From assembly GCF_021869535.1 (NCBI RefSeq), contig NW_026262734.1, positions 72,873,839-72,937,838 of the forward strand: a DNA stretch of 64,000 bases, given 5' to 3'. Below are positions 37,910 to 46,114 of this stretch, piece by piece. Source of the DNA: Mytilus californianus. Taxonomy: Eukaryota; Mollusca; Bivalvia; Mytilida; Mytilidae. The position numbers and the translations under genes are program-made. The notes under the pieces are model-generated. The model searched no databases, was not told the origin of the DNA, and was given only the letters and a program-made list of their open reading frames with translations. Position 1 is the first letter of the stretch; each line of letters opens with the position of its first letter.

Positions 37910-38757
37910 TAACTTATTGCTAGGTTATACATCGATCATGTTAAAAAGTATAGACCAAGGCTTATTCGTGCTGACGGAGGCAGTGAAAATGGACTAGTTA
38001 GACTTTTACATGTTGCTCTGCGTTATGATAATGGGGATCGACAGTCAGGAAATAGGAGCTTCATAACTGGTAGATCTATTTCTAATCAACGAATATTACG
38101 TTTATGGGGTAATCTTCGCTCGTGGGTGTATTCAGTTTTGGAGAAACCTTTTTCGGGGGCATGCAGAATGCCGACATACTTCGTGATACTGACCCAGTAC
38201 ATATTGAATGTGTTCGATTTTGCTTTATGTCTCTCATTCATAAGAATTTGGATGAGTTTGTACAGTTATGGAACATGCATAGAATTCGAAGTCAGCGGCA
38301 TTCAGACACCCTTAATGGAATTCCGAACATCTTATACAATCACCCAGAAGTTTTCGGAGCACATGACTGTTCATTTAGACTGACTTATAGTACTGTCATT
38401 CTAAATTATATCAATTACCATATGGTAAAAATTAAATTATTTAATGCCCAAAAAAGGCGCAAGCCAGGGCCGACCGTGCAAGGGTTGTATAGCCAGTCAA
38501 GGTCGTTAAAAACTTCCATTTGTTGTACTGCCGAAATAGACACTGTATCCGACGTATATACAGAGGAATATCCTACGTTTGGATGTAGAGATACATTTTT
38601 GGAAGTAATCGAGCTGTTAACAGGGACTGCCAGGAACGATTTTCTCATTCCAAGCAACATAGATGACGCGCTTATGTTGTTTCGTCATCTGACACTGGCA
38701 TTGGATAGTTTGTACCTGAGATCACCTCCAGTTTTTGGTGGGGTTCGTGTTGCTTAG
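37910..38757 (+). pseudogene. Integrase/transposase-like (DDE) gene copy 1, interrupted by small insertions
   Basis: From 37925 the frames give YIDHVKKYRPRLIRADGGSE followed by NG and, at 38065, GRSISNQRILRLWGNLRSWV. Further on are DPVHIECVRFCFMSLI, LDEFVQLWNMHRIRSQRHSD and LNGIPNILYNHPEVFGAHDC. The RADGGSEN, NQRI-x-x-LW and HRIR-x-x-RH strings mark a DDE integrase-core protein found widely in invertebrate transposons. The open frame 38122-38757 includes an in-frame 135-bp insertion (38396-38530), and its end comes from a second insertion (38717). The N-terminal catalytic Asp was not found, so it is incomplete. An inverted second copy lies at 61985-64000. Confidence 0.65.
38396..38530. mobile_element. 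129-bp MITE-like insertion plus its 6-bp GTACTG duplication
   Basis: The inverted copy near 63590-63605 reads straight through the single GTACTG, giving an empty site. Here GTACTG occurs at 38390-38395 and 38525-38530, flanking 129 bp of new sequence. The insert shares GACCGTGCAAG...GTCAAGGTCGTTAAAAAC with 17818-17860. Insert plus duplication is 135 bp, divisible by three, so the host ORF stays open through it. Confidence 0.8.
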
Positions 38758-38887
38758 TCTTTAGTTTTCTATGTTGTGTCATCTGTACTATTATTTGTCT
38801 GTTTGTCTTTTTATTTTTGGCCATGGCGTTGTCAGTTTGTTTTCGATCTATGAGTTTGACTGTTCCTCTGGTATCTTTCGTCCCTCT
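38717..38887. mobile_element. 171-bp repeat insertion with 8-bp TTTGTACC target duplication
   Basis: TTTGTACC at 38709-38716 and 38888-38895 flanks an insert that starts TGAGATCACC and ends near CGTCCCTCT. The inverted copy at 63132-63139 has a single TTTGTACC and no insert. The insert carries GGTGGGGTTCGTGTTGC and TTTGACTGTTCCTCTGGTAT, the same family as 13615-13790 and probably 180-220. It is a very common mussel repeat, and this pair defines its ends. Confidence 0.85.
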
Positions 38888-38895
38888 TTTGTACC

Positions 38896-39150
38896 AGGAG
38901 TGACCAATAACTTTTTACTTGTTTGAATTTCTAACTATACATGTATGTACGTTTATATGAGGACAAAAATGGATTTTTTTTATAATTAAATTGTTATATG
39001 GTTTACATTGTATGTGAAACCCTATTAAACATTTTAGTAGATCTCCTGACATATTTAATGTGTTAGAAAAACGAAATTACAACACATAAATAACGAGATG
39101 TGGAATAAATGATCGTGATGTAACGATCCGGTAAAAATCCGCAAGGGAAA
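38896..39150 (+). repeat. 3' flank of the integrase-like transposon copy, shared with the inverted copy
   Basis: AGGAGTGACCAATAA through GATCGTGATGTAACGATCC matches 61985-62130 and 63035-63130 in reverse orientation. Homology stops after GATCC(G/A)GTAAAAAT in both copies, giving one common boundary of the duplicated unit. Confidence 0.75.
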
Positions 39151-39199
39151 ACAACCAGCATCACTGCTTGTATTTTCATAATTGGCTCCAGATTAAAAT

Positions 39200-39560
39200 G
39201 GTGTGAGTAGTTCGGAGCCTAACTCTTGTTCCAAGAACTACCATCTAGCAAATATGTTATTTTTGGATCTGGATGATCATGTTAGTATTTTAAATGGTCG
39301 TCTGCATAATAAAATTATGATTAGCGTGATGTTTTTTTTTTCTTTTTGTAATTTAAATTTTCCCTTTCTTGAGGTCGATGTTCCACTGGTCCGTCTTATA
39401 GAGTATATATTTCACGGTTGGTACGATTTGCTCGTGTTTGCAGTGGTGTTTCTGGTTTCAATGAAAGAAATCGTTTTATTACTAATCGTTTTATTACAGA
39501 GAAATTACATAAACAGGGTATTAGATATAATAGACTGATCAAAACATTTCCTTAATTTTT
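39200..39560 (+). pseudogene. Reverse transcriptase C-terminal fragment (same family as 14105-14710)
   Basis: The frames give LDDHVSILNGRLHNKI and then, across a T-run, NFPFLEVDVPLV. In another frame follows YISRLVRFARVCSGVSGFNE and RNRFITNRFITEKLHKQG with IRYNRLIKTFP. A YGVYIS-x-L-(I/V)-R-(Y/F)-(S/A)-R block is the hallmark of this family's C terminus. A 12-bp direct duplication (TTTTATTACT...) lies inside it. At least two frameshifts are present, so it is dead. Confidence 0.65.
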
Positions 39561-40084
39561 CGGTAGGTGTGGACATCTGGTTGGGAGTTCAGCTGTGCAC
39601 GCGGGTGTCTGATTATAAATGGTTTATCACATCCTGATTTCTTGTAGTAATGTTGTTTGTAAGGCATGTAAGTCAAACAAAGCCATTTAAATATGAATGG
39701 TTGGCTCAATATTCATGGAGTATATAACTTTGACATATCGGTTGAGTCGTTGCGTTTCGTTTTTGTTGGAGGAAAAATTGATGATTTGATCCTTTCCCTA
39801 GAGCATTAATTGAAATCAATTCCCGTTATGTTGAGTCTGGCTGGGGCCGCCCGAATTCTCAGCACATAGAGCAACCCAGATTCGTATATAATCCAAGGGG
39901 CGGAACGGAAAGCCCTCATCCTGTGGATTGTCAGACAATAAACGGAAAACCTGACCGTTGACCATTTGGGCAATATGTGTAGAAAATGCCAAGCTCATGG
40001 CACGTTTAAGTTCCCATCTGTTGTATTCTATAAAAGTATTCTATAATTGCGAGCCGACATAGATAGCAAAATGTTCCGACCTTC
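39561..40084. other. Left flank of the Polinton-like element, nothing recognised
   Basis: No gene or known repeat was identified. GTCGCGATATT-like repeats are absent, and the GC content is a little above that of neighbouring sequence. Confidence 0.4.
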
Positions 40085-40090
40085 CCCAGC
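40085..40090. repeat. Target site duplication, left (CCCAGC)
   Basis: Six bases directly outside the left terminus, identical to 52346-52351. Six-base duplications are the known signature of Polinton/Maverick integration by a retroviral-type integrase. Confidence 0.9.
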
Positions 40091-40190
40091 AGTAGTAGGA
40101 AATGGGGTCAGTCCGCCACAGTTCCGCCACAGGAAGCCACGTCACAGCTAATCCTCTTAACTATGACGTAGTATCCGGTCTATAATCTCT

Positions 40191-40480
40191 TAATCCTCTT
40201 AACTGCTACTTAACATCCGGGTTATAATCCTCTTAACTGAAGTGGATTAATCTCTTAATCCTCTTAACTGCTACTTAACATCCTGGTTATAATCCTCTTA
40301 ACTGAAGTGGATTAATCTCTTAATCTTCTTAACTTGTACTTAACATCCTGGTTATAATCCTCTTAACTGAAGTAGATTAATCTTGTAATCCTCTTAACTT
40401 GTACTTAACACCCTGGTTATAATCCTCTTAACTGAAGTAGATTAATCTTGTAATCCTCTTAACTGCTACTTAACATCCTG
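40191..40480 (+). repeat. 65-bp subterminal tandem repeats, left arm
   Basis: TAAT(C)CTCTTAACT starts at 40191, 40256, 40321, 40386 and 40451, an exact 65-bp period. Inside each unit a second TAATCCTCTTAACTGAAGT lies about 30 bp further on, so the core motif recurs roughly every 30-35 bp. The copies near the inner end show TTGTAATCC for TCTTAATCC. Such regular subterminal iterons could bind a replication, terminal or integrase protein. Confidence 0.9.
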
Positions 40481-40681
40481 GTTAAAATCCGGTGGTGGAA
40501 AATTAACGGAAGTGTTTTTAATCCCCCTACCCTCCTACGTATGATCTTGTAAACGTGGTATACACGTTGACCTATCCACGTTTACATCCTGAAGTATAAT
40601 CTGAATGCAATCAGTTTATAAACTAAGAAAAACGTTTACTATATATCATACATCAACAGTATTATCATAAGAACAAACAAT

Positions 40682-40991
40682 ATGAATCTCCAAAATTTTA
40701 ATATGTATACACTTTTAAGAGAAAGAGAATTGGTAGGAAAGATCAGACGATCGCGAAGAGGTCCAAAAAAAGACTGCAAATTTGATAAGGAACAGGGTTG
40801 ATAAACTTCATCATGAAGAACTATCTTGGTGTCCAGTAGAAACATGGCTTCTAAAAAACGGTTACATTGTTTGTATTCTATACAACTTTGAACACCACCC
40901 AGAGTTTATTGAAGATCTTTATTTTTGTGGTTGTTACTTTGATGCAGTGTTAGCAGACTACAAGTTTATGGATCCTGTCAACTACCAATAA
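40682..40991 (+). CDS. ORF-A, small element protein of unknown function (left copy, frame broken)
   Basis: An ATG at 40682 opens a frame beginning MNLQNFNMYTLLRERE and a basic RRSRRGPKK stretch. An A7 run at about 40764-40770 then throws it out of frame. The second part (to the stop at 40989-40991) is rich in Cys and aromatic residues (WCPVETWLLKNGY, HHPEFIEDLYFCGCYF). The span is 310 nt, one more than a multiple of three. In the right arm the same run is A5 and the span is 308 nt, so both copies deviate from the length that would keep one frame. No family is recognised. AATAAA overlaps the stop. Confidence 0.5.
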
Positions 40992-41341
40992 AAAAATCCA
41001 TGTATATCATTTACATGTGTACAACGGTCCTTTTTAGGACCAACAAATCATTCAAAAAGAGTCTTTTATTGTTGTACATGATCAGTTCGATTTTATTCTC
41101 CAACGATTATGACATATCTACAAAAGGTTCACAACTCGTTTATTTTCGAAGAAAAGAAAACTAGATTATATATTTTATTACTTTCGATAGATAAACACAC
41201 ATTATTTCAACTAAAACAGCATTATGATAACAAAAGTTTTCATATTGAAAATTGGAAATTACACCTTCTTAATGAAATTCTCCTATAAAATATAGATATA
41301 TATTTTTGTGTATATGAAGAAAAAAAATCATTTAAGTTGAA

Positions 41342-41572
41342 ATGTTAGAGAGAATGAGCACAGAAAACCCTCAAACAAAGTGGTGTTTTTTCGGGCAGAA
41401 TGTACCAAAAGCAGAGATCGTGTATTTTTGTCAGATGATAATAGTTTTCATAATTGTTATTGCAGCAGTTGTTAATTTGTCAACACAAAATGGAAGTATA
41501 GAACTATGGGTTAGTTTGTTAAGTGGTTGTACTGGTTACATTTTACCAAACCCCTCTATAAATAAAATATAA
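41342..41572 (+). CDS. ORF-B, small membrane protein (left copy)
   Basis: 76 residues from a good ATG. The N-terminal 25 residues are polar (TENPQTKWCFFGQNVPKAE). A strong membrane segment follows (residues 26-47, IVYFCQMIIVFIIVIAAVVN) and then a second, weaker hydrophobic stretch LWVSLLSGCTGYILPNP near the C terminus. The pattern F-G-x-N-V-P-K-x-E-I-x-x-F-C-Q with a terminal GYxLPNP is one I associate with small ORFs of invertebrate Polinton-like elements. A virion membrane or assembly role is only a guess. Confidence 0.65.
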   Translation: MLERMSTENPQTKWCFFGQNVPKAEIVYFCQMIIVFIIVIAAVVNLSTQNGSIELWVSLLSGCTGYILPNPSINKI

Positions 41573-41710
41573 ATGATATTCATATTAAAAGAAAGGAGGA
41601 AAAAAGAATGTTTTAGTGACACTCCTCCCCCTCACGTGACTGAAACGTTTTCTATACGTTTCGTTAATCGTTTTATGAATCATCATGAACAATTTAATCC
41701 GCGACCACAA

Positions 41711-41717
41711 CTATAAA
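41711..41717 (+). promoter_or_regulatory. TATA-like box upstream of ORF-C
   Basis: CTATAAAAG lies about 24 bp before the ORF-C ATG and is kept in the right arm (about 50720). The start site would fall at or just after the ATG, so it could also serve ORF-D. Weak support only. Confidence 0.35.
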
Positions 41718-41734
41718 AGTACACAATTATATCA

Positions 41735-41995
41735 ATGGCACAAGCACAGGTTGATTTATCTAAGGAGGTGTACGGTTGTGACTTTGAACATTTGCATACT
41801 GATTTGTTCAAGAAACAGATTGAATGTTTAATTGATGAAACGATAAAAGTGGTGGTGAAGAAAAGAGGAAAACATACCCGATTACAGCTTGTTGTTAAAG
41901 GGAAAAAGATTCTGATCAGTAAAGAAAATTGGACGAACCTGTGTAATCTAAAGGAAAGCATCTTATTTCTTCATTCATTTATAGACGAACACTGA
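41735..41995 (+). CDS. ORF-C, small protein with possible PC4-like fold (left copy)
   Basis: 86 residues from ATG. The N-terminal half is acidic (LSKEVYGCDFEHLHTDLF). The C-terminal half reads KVVVKKRGKHTRLQLVVKG, then KKILISKENWTNL and a helix LKESILFLHSFI. The order of basic beta strands, then (G/K)-x-x-(I/L)-S-x-x-x-W-x-x-L and a helix is reminiscent of PC4/p15 single-strand-DNA-binding domains, which occur in some large eukaryotic transposons. That assignment is a hypothesis. It ends 7 bp before ORF-D and is duplicated at 50441-50701. Confidence 0.65.
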   Translation: MAQAQVDLSKEVYGCDFEHLHTDLFKKQIECLIDETIKVVVKKRGKHTRLQLVVKGKKILISKENWTNLCNLKESILFLHSFIDEH

Positions 41996-42002
41996 TAGTA
42001 TA

Positions 42003-42407
42003 ATGGTGGAAATTAAAGACGGTATGGAAAAAAGGCTACTTTCAACTATATTACTGTTTTCTTTTGCTGAATTGTTAGAAGAAATGGTGCAACAATTATC
42101 AAAGAAGTTTTGCCAGGGATGCAAAGTTGAACATGGATCACAACATAGACACGATTGTTTGATGGATAGTGAACTGGATAAACTTGAAAAACATTTTGAA
42201 CAGGCGTATTGTGAATTTAAATACAGTCACATACTAGGAAAATACAGAGAAAATGTGATAACATTGAACTTGGAAAATAGTGTGCTTTTAAACTTTTTCA
42301 TTTTTCATGTGTTGTTCCTGGATACACTTCGATCAGACAAAATGAAAGAGACTGTTTATAATTTAATGGAAAGGAAAGTAAAACTTGAAGGACGTTTCAC
42401 ACAATAA
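42003..42407 (+). CDS. ORF-D, protein with Cys/His motif (left copy)
   Basis: 134 residues from ATG at 42003. The N-terminal helix is hydrophobic (LLSTILLFSFAELLEEMV). Then comes CQGCKVEHGSQHRHDCLMD, whose C-x-x-C...H...H-x-H-x-C spacing could bind zinc. The rest is helical and ends with NLMERKVKLEGRF. A C-x-G-C-x-x-x-H-x-S-Q-x-x-H-x-C-L string is one I associate with uncharacterised ORFs of invertebrate Polinton-like elements. Function unknown. The identical-looking right copy is at 50029-50433. A poly(A) signal follows at 42444. Confidence 0.7.
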   Translation: MVEIKDGMEKRLLSTILLFSFAELLEEMVQQLSKKFCQGCKVEHGSQHRHDCLMDSELDKLEKHFEQAYCEFKYSHILGKYRENVITLNLENSVLLNFFIFHVLFLDTLRSDKMKETVYNLMERKVKLEGRFTQ

Positions 42408-42443
42408 GATTGTATTATATATAAATACATGTATATTTCATTG

Positions 42444-42449
42444 AATAAA
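42444..42449 (+). terminator. Poly(A) signal AATAAA after ORF-D
   Basis: It lies 37 bp past the ORF-D stop and is kept in the right arm. Weak but plausible 3' end signal for the ORF-C/ORF-D transcript. Confidence 0.4.
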
Positions 42450-42479
42450 TTTGTATACTGATATGAAATTTTTTCTTTG

Positions 42480-42900
42480 TGTATTTATTTTTTAATGAAA
42501 AAATTATATTTCTGGTAAACATTAGAAATGACTTCATGTTCGTTTATATCATTTCGACTGTTTTCGTAATCATTCGTTTATTTTCGTATGTATATTTATT
42601 TCCGGTAGTAGTCGGAAACATTCGTTTATTTCCGAATGTAAAGTCATTTCCGATCATTTCCGGAATCGTTCGTTCATATCCGCTTTTTTTTTATTCCGGA
42701 ATCATTAGGTTGCTTCCGTATTTCACTTCATTTGTTGCACTTTATTGTGTACTTGGCTCTTTTTTTTTTTCAGTTGTAGTATTTTGATCCTTTTTTTTTC
42801 TGGTGATGTATTTTGATTCTTTTTTTTTCTCTCTGGTGTTGTATTTTCTTTCTCAAATAAAAAAACTAAAACAAGTTAGAAATAACAGTATATAAAACAA
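42480..42900. promoter_or_regulatory. Spacer with TTTCCG-rich dyads upstream of the ATPase (left copy)
   Basis: CATTCGTTTATTTCCG-type motifs recur at about 42569, 42617 and 42640-42670, alternating with CGGAA, so that short inverted repeats can form (ATTTCCG...CGGAAAC). T-runs follow at 42730-42840. An open frame crosses it here but is stopped in the right arm. It is therefore read as a regulatory or structural spacer of about 550 bp between ORF-D and the ATPase. Confidence 0.4.
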
Positions 42901-42966
42901 ACAAATACCTTGAAAATAAAACACAATCCATAAGACAATTAAGGTTTAGACAACAAACAAACAAAA

Positions 42967-43632
42967 ATGTGTGAAGACCCGGAGAAAGTGCTTTTGCCGT
43001 TTCAATCACCGTGTTGTATACAAATAGTTGGACCTACTCAGTCAGGAAAAACCATGCTTACATATAAAATACTAGCTCAATCTGAATATCTATTTACAAA
43101 AACACCAAAGAAAACCATTTATTGCTACTCTGCATACCAGGATTTGTTTTCAGAGATGGAAAAAAAAGTTAGAAACATAACTTTTCACGAAGGTTTACCA
43201 ACGAATGAGGAAATTGATAAATGGTCGGAAAATAAAGAACATATGATTCTTTGTCTTGATGATTTATTATGTCAAGCTGCAAACTCTAGTGATGTATTAA
43301 ATCTTTTTACCGTCAAATCTCATCACTGTAATATAACAGTTTTGTTTTTAATGCAAAATCTTTTCCCTCCTGGAAAATGCATACGTACTATTTCGTTAAA
43401 CGCAACATACATAATTTGTCTTAAGAACCAACGTGACAAACACCAGTTATCAGTTTTAGGAAGACAGATTCTCCCAGGTCAATTAAATTATTTCATGTCA
43501 GCTTATGAAAAGGCAGTTTCTAGTAGGTTTGGTTATTTGATAATCGATTTGTCAACGCATACAGATAAAACATATTTATTGAGAACAAAAATTTTCAAAG
43601 GAGAAGATCCAGTAATTTTTGTTCCGAAATGA
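42967..43632 (+). CDS. A32/FtsK-HerA-type DNA packaging ATPase (left copy, intact)
   Basis: 221 residues from ATG at 42967. The Walker A loop GPTQSGKT is at residues 22-29 and Walker B MILCLDD at 93-99. A sensor-like VLFLMQN lies near 130, and KNQRDKHQLSVLGRQILPG near 155-173 matches the RD-x-x-Q-x-x-x-L-x-R-Q signature of Polinton, virophage and adintovirus packaging ATPases. The enzyme would pump the genome into a preformed capsid. Length is normal for the family. The stop overlaps the start of ORF-E (ATGA). An inverted copy lies at 48806-49470. Confidence 0.92.
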   Translation: MCEDPEKVLLPFQSPCCIQIVGPTQSGKTMLTYKILAQSEYLFTKTPKKTIYCYSAYQDLFSEMEKKVRNITFHEGLPTNEEIDKWSENKEHMILCLDDLLCQAANSSDVLNLFTVKSHHCNITVLFLMQNLFPPGKCIRTISLNATYIICLKNQRDKHQLSVLGRQILPGQLNYFMSAYEKAVSSRFGYLIIDLSTHTDKTYLLRTKIFKGEDPVIFVPK

Positions 43633-43967
43633 GTAAACAAGTTTTAGCCCATGTACATTTTTTGTCGCTTTTAATGACGTGTGACGATGAACAGAAAATT
43701 GCATTGTTAAAAACCATGAATGTCAAACAATTTCAACTTTTGGTTGAGTGTTTTTTTAATGTGTTATGCGGGATATTTCACGTAAGTCATTTAGTTAAAA
43801 AGAAACTCGTGAAATATAAAAATATCATTCGGAAAATAACAGATAGAGAGACATCACGTAATCAAAGAAAACAGTTATTTCTGAAATATCGTTACATTAT
43901 TCCTATTATTGTAAAACCAATCGTTAAACAGTTAAATGATGACAAGAGAAATGATTCTTCTTCCTAA
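43629..43967 (+). CDS. ORF-E, small basic helical protein
   Basis: 112 residues. The ATG overlaps the ATPase stop by four bases. The sequence is helical: LLKTMNVKQFQLLVECFFNV, a short turn, HLVKKKLVKYKNIIRKITD and LFLKYRYIIPIIVKPIVKQL. The spacing L-(V/I)-E-C-x-x-N-(V/I)-L-x-G ... KKKL-x-KYK-x-x-(I/L)-R resembles a conserved ORF of unknown function in invertebrate Polinton-like elements. Only the first 43 bp are repeated in the right arm, so this is the first single-copy gene. It is a candidate core or minor virion protein, on position alone. Confidence 0.65.
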   Translation: MSKQVLAHVHFLSLLMTCDDEQKIALLKTMNVKQFQLLVECFFNVLCGIFHVSHLVKKKLVKYKNIIRKITDRETSRNQRKQLFLKYRYIIPIIVKPIVKQLNDDKRNDSSS

Positions 43968-44540
43968 ACAAAGATATGAAAGTATTTTACAAACAACAGA
44001 AAACAATGAAACGAGTAAAATAACTGACTCTAAGGAAGACATTTCACACAAGGAGGATATTAAAACAGAAAATGATAATTCAGATCATGATTTGAACACT
44101 TTGATCGAGCTGACCATACCAGTGAAATACAGAGAAAAGGCAAAAAAAAACTATTGAAATTTCTTCAGAGGCAGCCTACAATAAGTTGGAACAAACATGG
44201 ACAAGTTAAGATCAACAACGAAACTGTACCAAACTCTCATATTGTTGACTTATTGCGGGATGTTGTCATTCCTTATGGATGCAAACAACTACCGATTGGA
44301 CATGAAATTTTTTATGATTTTCTTAAAAATATTCACATACCTATGGGACTAATTTCAAATAGAATGAGAAAACAACTGGTTCAATCTAATATACAAACAA
44401 CAGAGGCAAATGAACAATTAGGTGAAAGTGAACCAGAGAAAAATAAGAAGAGGAAGATTAATAAACTTTTTGTTAGGAGGGAACTCTCGAGACTACTTGA
44501 AGAAAAACCTAAACTGAAATGGAAAAGATTCAAACTATAG
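43936..44540 (+). CDS. ORF-F, conserved Polinton-type ORF (frame broken at an A9 run)
   Basis: It starts MMTREMILLPKQRYESIL at 43936, overlapping the end of ORF-E by 32 bp. An acidic/Ser-rich linker follows, then IPVKYREKAKK, where an A9 run (44142-44150) shifts the frame and causes a stop at 44155. The next frame continues at once with FLQRQPTISWNKHGQVKINN, then NSHIVDLLRDVVIP and a Lys-rich tail. A MIL-(L/V)-P-x-x-(R/K)-Y start and a later ISWN-x-x-G-x-(V/I)-x-I-N-...-IVDL block belong together in invertebrate Polinton-like ORFs, so this is one broken gene. Function unknown. The tail looks nuclear-localising. Confidence 0.65.
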
Positions 44541-44978
44541 CATCATTTCTAATGAACAATTGATAAAATATGTTATTTTCTATGTCAAAATAAAGATGAA
44601 TAAAAAAATGTTTTTTTTTTTTTTTTAATTTCATTTCCATATTAGAATCTAAAAACTAACTTGAGTTGTTCCATATACTTAAATGTAAAAAAATAAATTA
44701 AAAAAACAGCAGAAAAAAAACAATAAAAAAACAACAACAAAGATGCTTTCACTTTACAAAAAAAAAGAACAAACAAAAAAACAAACAAAAAAAACCAACA
44801 AAAAAACTTTCAATGTACAAAAAAAAAATCAATATTTTTTTTTTTCATTTCCAGGTACAACCTCAATATTATACACTTTAATTTGATAAAAAAAACCTAA
44901 TAAAAACTATTCTTATGATTACTTTTAATAAGATTCTTGAAGTTGTTAGAAGTAACATCATATCAAAATAACCTGAGT
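44541..44978. other. AT-rich spacer between ORF-F and the integrase
   Basis: It contains AATAAA at 44589-44594, long A- and T-runs and AACAAACAAAAAA-type tracts. No ORF. It probably separates two transcription units and holds the integrase promoter, but no distinct box was found. Confidence 0.5.
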
Positions 44979-46114
44979 ATGAATGAGGAACTAGATTCTC
45001 TCCTGAGTAAATACTATTATGACGTTGGAGGACCAGCTTCATATGCTTCTGCCGAAAAACTGTATCACATTGTAAATGCAGAGGGCAAAAAAGTTGGCAG
45101 ATATAAAATAAGACGGTGGTTAAATTCACAAGATAATTACAGTTTACAAAAAACACCTCGTCGTTCTTTTAAAAGAATAAGAGTTTACACTACGGGGATG
45201 AATAATTTGTGGGATGCTGATTTAATGGACCTAAAACAATTTTCCAAAGAAAATGAAAATTTTAAATACGTGTTAGTTGTTGTTGATTGTTTTTCACGCT
45301 ATCTTTGGTTACAACCATTGAAAAATAAAACAGGAGACGAAGTCACCTCTGCATTTAAAAAGATTTTTACTGAGGTAAAACCAGAAAAAATTCGAACAGA
45401 TAAGGGACAAGAATTTCTAGCAAAACAGACACAGTCGTTATTTAAAAGTAACTGTGTCCGACATTTTTCGGTTCAAAATGAACTTCATGCAAATTATGCT
45501 GAAAGGGTCCTACAAACTATAAAGAATAAAATTTTTCGCTTTTTCACAAAGAATAGAACTCACAGATATATCAACATTTGCAAAATTTTGCAAAAAGCTA
45601 TAATGGTACTCCACATAGAAGTTTACAAAACATTGCACCTAAAGATGTTAATTCTGTCAACGAAAGTGATATCTGGGGGAAAATGTATTTAAGTAAAACA
45701 GAGAAGAAACCAAAAGAAATCAAAGTACAAACAAACAAAAAGAAAAGGAGGAAAAAACAATTCAAATACAAAATCGGTTCTTTAGTTCGACTGTCAAATA
45801 TTGCTCATATTTTTGATCGATCCTATAGCCAAAGATGGACGGAAGAGATATTCAAAGTGGTGCAAAGATTCAGACAACAAAATATTGATCTTTACAGGCT
45901 TTCAAATATAAAAGGAGATGAATTTATAAGGGGGACCTTTTATGATAGTGAGCTTCAAAAGGTGGACAAAGACGAAAATAGTCTATGGTTAATTGAAAAA
46001 TTTTTAAAGAAGCGAAAAAGACGAGGAAAAACTGAATACTTAGTTCGTTTTCAAGGGTGGCCTCCTTCGTATGACGAATACATACCAGAAGAACAGATTC
46101 AGTCTTTATCATAA
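44979..46114 (+). CDS. Polinton integrase (DDE, rve type) with C-terminal chromodomain; one frame break
   Basis: The start is set at ATG 44979 (MNEELDSLLSKYYYDVGGPA). The N-terminal part resembles the conserved Polinton integrase leader (YY-x-x-x-x-P-x-S-(Y/F)...EKLY). Catalytic residues are D81 in WDADLMD, D141 in IRTDKGQEF and E175 in NYAERVLQTIK. At about 45591-45596 the frame is lost in a short A-run. The other frame continues SYNGTPHRSLQNIAP and then an SH3-like RWTEEIFKV segment. It ends in a chromodomain (WLIEKFLKKRKRRGKTEYLV, then FQGWP and YDEYIPEE). The span, 1136 nt, is one short of a multiple of three. The stop overlaps the penton ATG (TAATG). Confidence 0.9.

Larger units (their letters stand above)
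40091..43671 (+). repeat. Left terminal inverted repeat, ~3.58 kb
   Basis: It matches 48767-52345 in reverse orientation almost base for base. It contains the 65-bp tandem array, ORF-A, ORF-B, ORF-C, ORF-D, a spacer and the whole ATPase gene. Identity ends after ...TCGCTTT, 43 bp into the next gene (ORF-E). Polinton TIRs are usually a few hundred bp up to about 1 kb, so these arms are unusually long. Confidence 0.92.

Noticed and set aside
41683-41961. Minus-strand ORF opposite ORF-C (and its mirror at 50475-50753)
   Set aside because: It is the antisense shadow of ORF-C, has no recognisable domain, and its conservation is explained by the arm duplication.
42479-42787. 102-codon hydrophobic open frame upstream of the ATPase
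   Set aside because: It begins at GTG, is made of the TTTCCG-rich spacer repeats, and the otherwise near-identical right arm has a TAG in the same frame.
44154-44540. Adenain-type protease
   Set aside because: The position would fit a Polinton protease, but no His/Cys catalytic pair with suitable motifs is present. The ISWN...IVDL pattern identifies a different conserved ORF.
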